Source: Pegea sp. RAD2-039 | Taxonomy: Eukaryota > Chordata > Thaliacea > Salpida > Salpidae | Length of the DNA stretch: 64,000 nucleotides | Direction of reading: 5' to 3' | NCBI GenBank assembly: GCA_034620365.1 | Contig: JAQGEQ010000116.1 | Location: forward strand, 62,001-126,000 | Shown here: piece after piece, positions 61,165-64,000 of the stretch | Numbering within the stretch: the first letter of the stretch is position 1 | Layout of the letters: every line of letters starts with the position of its first letter | Notes under the pieces: generated by a model | Told to the model about the DNA's origin: nothing | Database searches by the model: none | Seen by the model: the letters and a program-made list of their open reading frames with translations, nothing else | Program-made: the position numbers and the translations under genes

Positions 61165-61905
61165 ATGTTCAGTAGCAAAATTTGTTGCTTAAAACGTGGA
61201 GCTTCCATGTTTACAAATGAAATTTGTAAAAATTCATCTTTAACAGTATTTTTTAAGTCAGCAAGAGAATTTCAAACTACAACAGCAGTTGAAGCAAAAT
61301 CGAAAGGAAAGAAAAGTAATAATAAAACTAAGATGTTTATTCGGCCAGCTGATGTCATTGAGTTTGTTGATTTAGAAGAAGTTAACCAAAAGATGGAAGT
61401 AATTGTAAAAGATTTGAAAAATCAATTTGCTCAACAAATACGTCTTAGTAATGATGTGACTTTATTTGAACAAATCAAACTTTCAATAGATGGTGAAGAA
61501 TATTTCCTGAATGAAATCACTGAAATCAACCAATTGAATCCTCGTTTAGTTGCTATTGATCTTGTTGATTATCCTGAATATATAGAGAATGTTGACAAGG
61601 TTTTGAGGGAGCAAAACTTGGGTTTCAATCCTATAATTAATGGAACTGAAATAAAAGTTCCATTACCTCAAGCTACTGTAGAGCAAGCAAACACACGAAT
61701 TAAACAAGCTCAAAGTTTGATGAAGAAAGCAAATAAGTCTCTTGATGAAACAAAAGATGATACGATGAAGTTAGTGAATAAGATAAGCAATGCTCCTAAA
61801 GACACCAAGTACTTTATTAATGAGCAGTTAAAAGCTTACGTGGAAAGTCACATGACAAATATACAAAAAGCTTTTGATACTAAAAAGAAATCTTTAAAAG
61901 TATGA
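61165..61905 (+). CDS. MRRF: Mitochondrial ribosome recycling factor
   Basis: Works with mitochondrial EF-G2 to split post-termination ribosomes in the matrix. Single coding exon, 246 residues from ATG 61165. That start gives a typical presequence rich in Lys, Arg, Ser and Cys (MFSSKICCLKRGASMF). An in-frame ATG at 61090 would prepend 25 residues containing Glu and is less targeting-like. The RRF fold follows from about residue 60: a first long helix (EEVNQKMEVIVKDLKNQF), the domain II strands (FEQIKLSIDGEEYFLNEITE, INQLNPRLVAIDLVDYPEY), IENVDKVLREQNLGFNPIIN, the GTEIKVPLPQAT turn that rejoins domain I, and two C-terminal helices (IKQAQSLMKKANKSLDETKD, LKAYVESHMTNIQKAFDTKK). Length and order match the family; no damage is seen. 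Confidence 0.93.
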   Translation: MFSSKICCLKRGASMFTNEICKNSSLTVFFKSAREFQTTTAVEAKSKGKKSNNKTKMFIRPADVIEFVDLEEVNQKMEVIVKDLKNQFAQQIRLSNDVTLFEQIKLSIDGEEYFLNEITEINQLNPRLVAIDLVDYPEYIENVDKVLREQNLGFNPIINGTEIKVPLPQATVEQANTRIKQAQSLMKKANKSLDETKDDTMKLVNKISNAPKDTKYFINEQLKAYVESHMTNIQKAFDTKKKSLKV

Positions 61906-64000
61906 AATTTGTTTATTCATAAAATTTATTTTTGTGTTATTTAAATATTCTGGTGTTCTTATGTCTCTTATAATGTTTTTTCTGAAATATACTAACTCTT
62001 TAGTGTCTTTAGCTATAACTTTTATTATTATTGAATAATGATATTTTTTCGTTAGTCTTTTTGAATAGAATTGTTGTAAAAGTTATTAAATACTAAATAT
62101 TCGTAAAATAGATTTAATAATAATCAAAACTATCAGCTGTTACAATAGTTGAAATTTATATAAATGGTTAAACTGTAATTTAATAAAAAATTTAACAAAT
62201 CATCAAAAATAGTTTATGTTAATTAGAAAAGAATTTGAAAAATGAATATTTTACATAAAATATAATTTTCAAGTCTCATTTTTTAAGTAAGGAAATGTCT
62301 CAATATGGTTACTCACATATCTCTAATCCTCTAACAGATCCTTATCTACTTACAGAGAGACACAATTTTTAAGTGTTTTATTTATACCTAATTTTATTTA
62401 GAAAACTCATAATAAATTCAAGTAACAACTTTACAAAATTTTATTTGATTAGTTTGAGTTTTAACGATTAAAAACTAAATGAAGAAATACGGAAATATAT
62501 AAATAGTAAATTAAAGAATGCATTTAAACAAAATTTCTTTTAACCCTAAATTTAAAAATAGTTTTATAAAATGAGTAATATGTGAAATTCAAGGAAGGAA
62601 TTAAAATAGATTTTTTCAAACTTTTTTTAAAAGTAATCACATAATTACAGACTTTATTCGACGAAAAGGTTAAAGTGGCTTCTTAAAAAACATTTTTTCA
62701 GGCTTAAAATAATATCAATATTTGTAAGAAAACTGTAAAAGTTTAAATTCTATTTGATTGTTTGTGGTTACCTTAAACTTTATATATTTTTCTGTAGTTT
62801 ATCGTTTTATATACTTACATAAATATTTTACAAAAATTCTGGTTATTTATTTCCCAGTATTTTATAATAAGATTGTTGGTTGGATTTCAAATGAATCTAT
62901 TAACTGACTGATATATTCTAACAAGAAAAATTGTCTTAACAAGAAATATGAAATATTTTTGAAACGAATGAAATTGTTATCCAAAAAAGTTTGTATAAAT
63001 ACTTAAAAAAAATTTCAAAGATTTTTTAACATTTCTTATTTGGTCATTTTATTTTTCAAAATGATAGTTATTAAATGGATGAAAATTGGATCAAAAGATT
63101 TATTTTATTAATGAAACTTGATTAAGTAGATTTATTGTTCTTTAATTTAAGCAAAAAAATTTAAAAGAGCCAAAAAAGTATTAATTGAAATTTTAAAAAC
63201 AAAAATAATTTCAACAAATTCACAATTCAGCATTTAGTAAATGTACTAAAGTAGTAATAAATGGCTTAAAAATTAAAAGACTTGATAAGCTACAACATCA
63301 ACATTTTTTAAATTTAATCAAGTCAAATTTTTGAAATTAATTCTTTAAATGAAGTAATTAAATTTAGAAAATAACTTCTGGAACGCTTGAAATACGAATT
63401 TAGAAAAACGAATTGTATGTTACTCGAATGAATAAAAAATAACGGTAAGTATTTCAATAAAAGATAAAATAGCAGCAGATAAAGTGTTAATAATAACGCT
63501 AAAATTATTGAACATTACACAAGACTTTAAAATATTCATTTATACTAAATTTATAGTATTTGTCGACTATAAAGTAAATCTAAAGAGAATTAGTCGAAAT
63601 TGTGAAAAGTAAAAAACTGTTTAATAATTTCTTTTGAAATAAAAACGAAATAAATTTTTATAATCAAATATTATTAGCAGTTGATAAGCTAACAGTGATG
63701 AAGAAAAATTACAAAATGATAGAAGTTAGTAGAAGTTATTTCTATAAGTTGTAATATAGCTTTTGTCTCAACATTTGAAAAGTTGGTCGTTTTTATATAA
63801 ATTATTAGTGATTTAGACTTGCTTAAAATTCTTATTACTAATTAAAATGTTTTGGTAAAACCCAATTAATTCAAACAGTCAATTTCAGTCTGAATACAAA
63901 TTGATTATTAAGAAAACATTTGGACTCAAAAAAAGCTAGAGATTAATAAGCACATGATAATAAACAGTATTAGTTTTGAATATTTAGGCAAAAAAGCTCC
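61906..64000. other. AT-rich 3' flank of MRRF, no gene recognised
   Basis: Only short open frames. No coding signal, repeat or RNA gene recognised up to the window edge. Confidence 0.5.

Overview
The window is nuclear DNA of a multicellular animal. It is strongly AT-rich (by eye about three quarters A+T). Its genes are split into many short exons joined by GT-AG introns, most only about 45-65 bp long, with a few of 1-4 kb. The standard genetic code fits: TGA and TAA both end full-length genes. The gene set (otoferlin, a neurotrophin/Spaetzle-like ligand, a FOXJ2/3-type forkhead factor, condensin II NCAPD3, MIC10, NDUFB8, mitochondrial RRF) is animal and invertebrate-like. I cannot place the phylum from sequence alone. 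For otoferlin, FOXJ and MIC10, the hand-built exon chains keep one open frame from start to stop, which supports the models.

Layout. 1-1.06 kb: 5' exons (minus strand) of a secreted protein that resembles the N-terminal part of leishmanolysin-like (M8) peptidases and runs off the left edge. 5.0-28.0 kb: a complete otoferlin gene on the minus strand, 46 exons, about 2,062 residues, with C2A to C2G and a C-terminal membrane anchor. Its 4.4 kb intron (10740-15125) holds a complete opposite-strand gene for a cystine-knot ligand. 28-33.5 kb: intergenic, with a decayed LINE-type reverse-transcriptase fragment and a GC-richer island I cannot explain. 33.5-39.3 kb: NCAPD3 (minus). 40.6-41.8 kb: a dead Tigger/jerky-type DNA transposon, followed by a stop-riddled frame. 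44.8-49.1 kb: FOXJ2/3-type transcription factor (minus).

49.3-52.1 kb: a tRNA-derived SINE and two orphan open frames. 52.15-53.1 kb: MIC10 (minus) with an unusual Val-Glu-Pro repeat tail. 55.8-56.5 kb: a small membrane protein of unknown family (plus). 56.9-57.2 kb: an open frame interrupted by one TGA. 57.5-58.1 kb: NDUFB8 (minus, intronless coding region). 59.8-60.0 kb: the best SINE copy. 61.2-61.9 kb: mitochondrial ribosome recycling factor (plus).

The genes do not form one pathway. Three neighbours (MIC10, NDUFB8, MRRF) are mitochondrial. Otoferlin acts in vesicle fusion and the nested ligand is secreted or membrane-tethered. NCAPD3 acts on chromosomes and FOXJ on transcription. The most unusual items are the nested ligand gene with an alternative hydrophobic tail, the repeat-tailed MIC10, and a SINE family seen here in three copies with intact A and B boxes in two.
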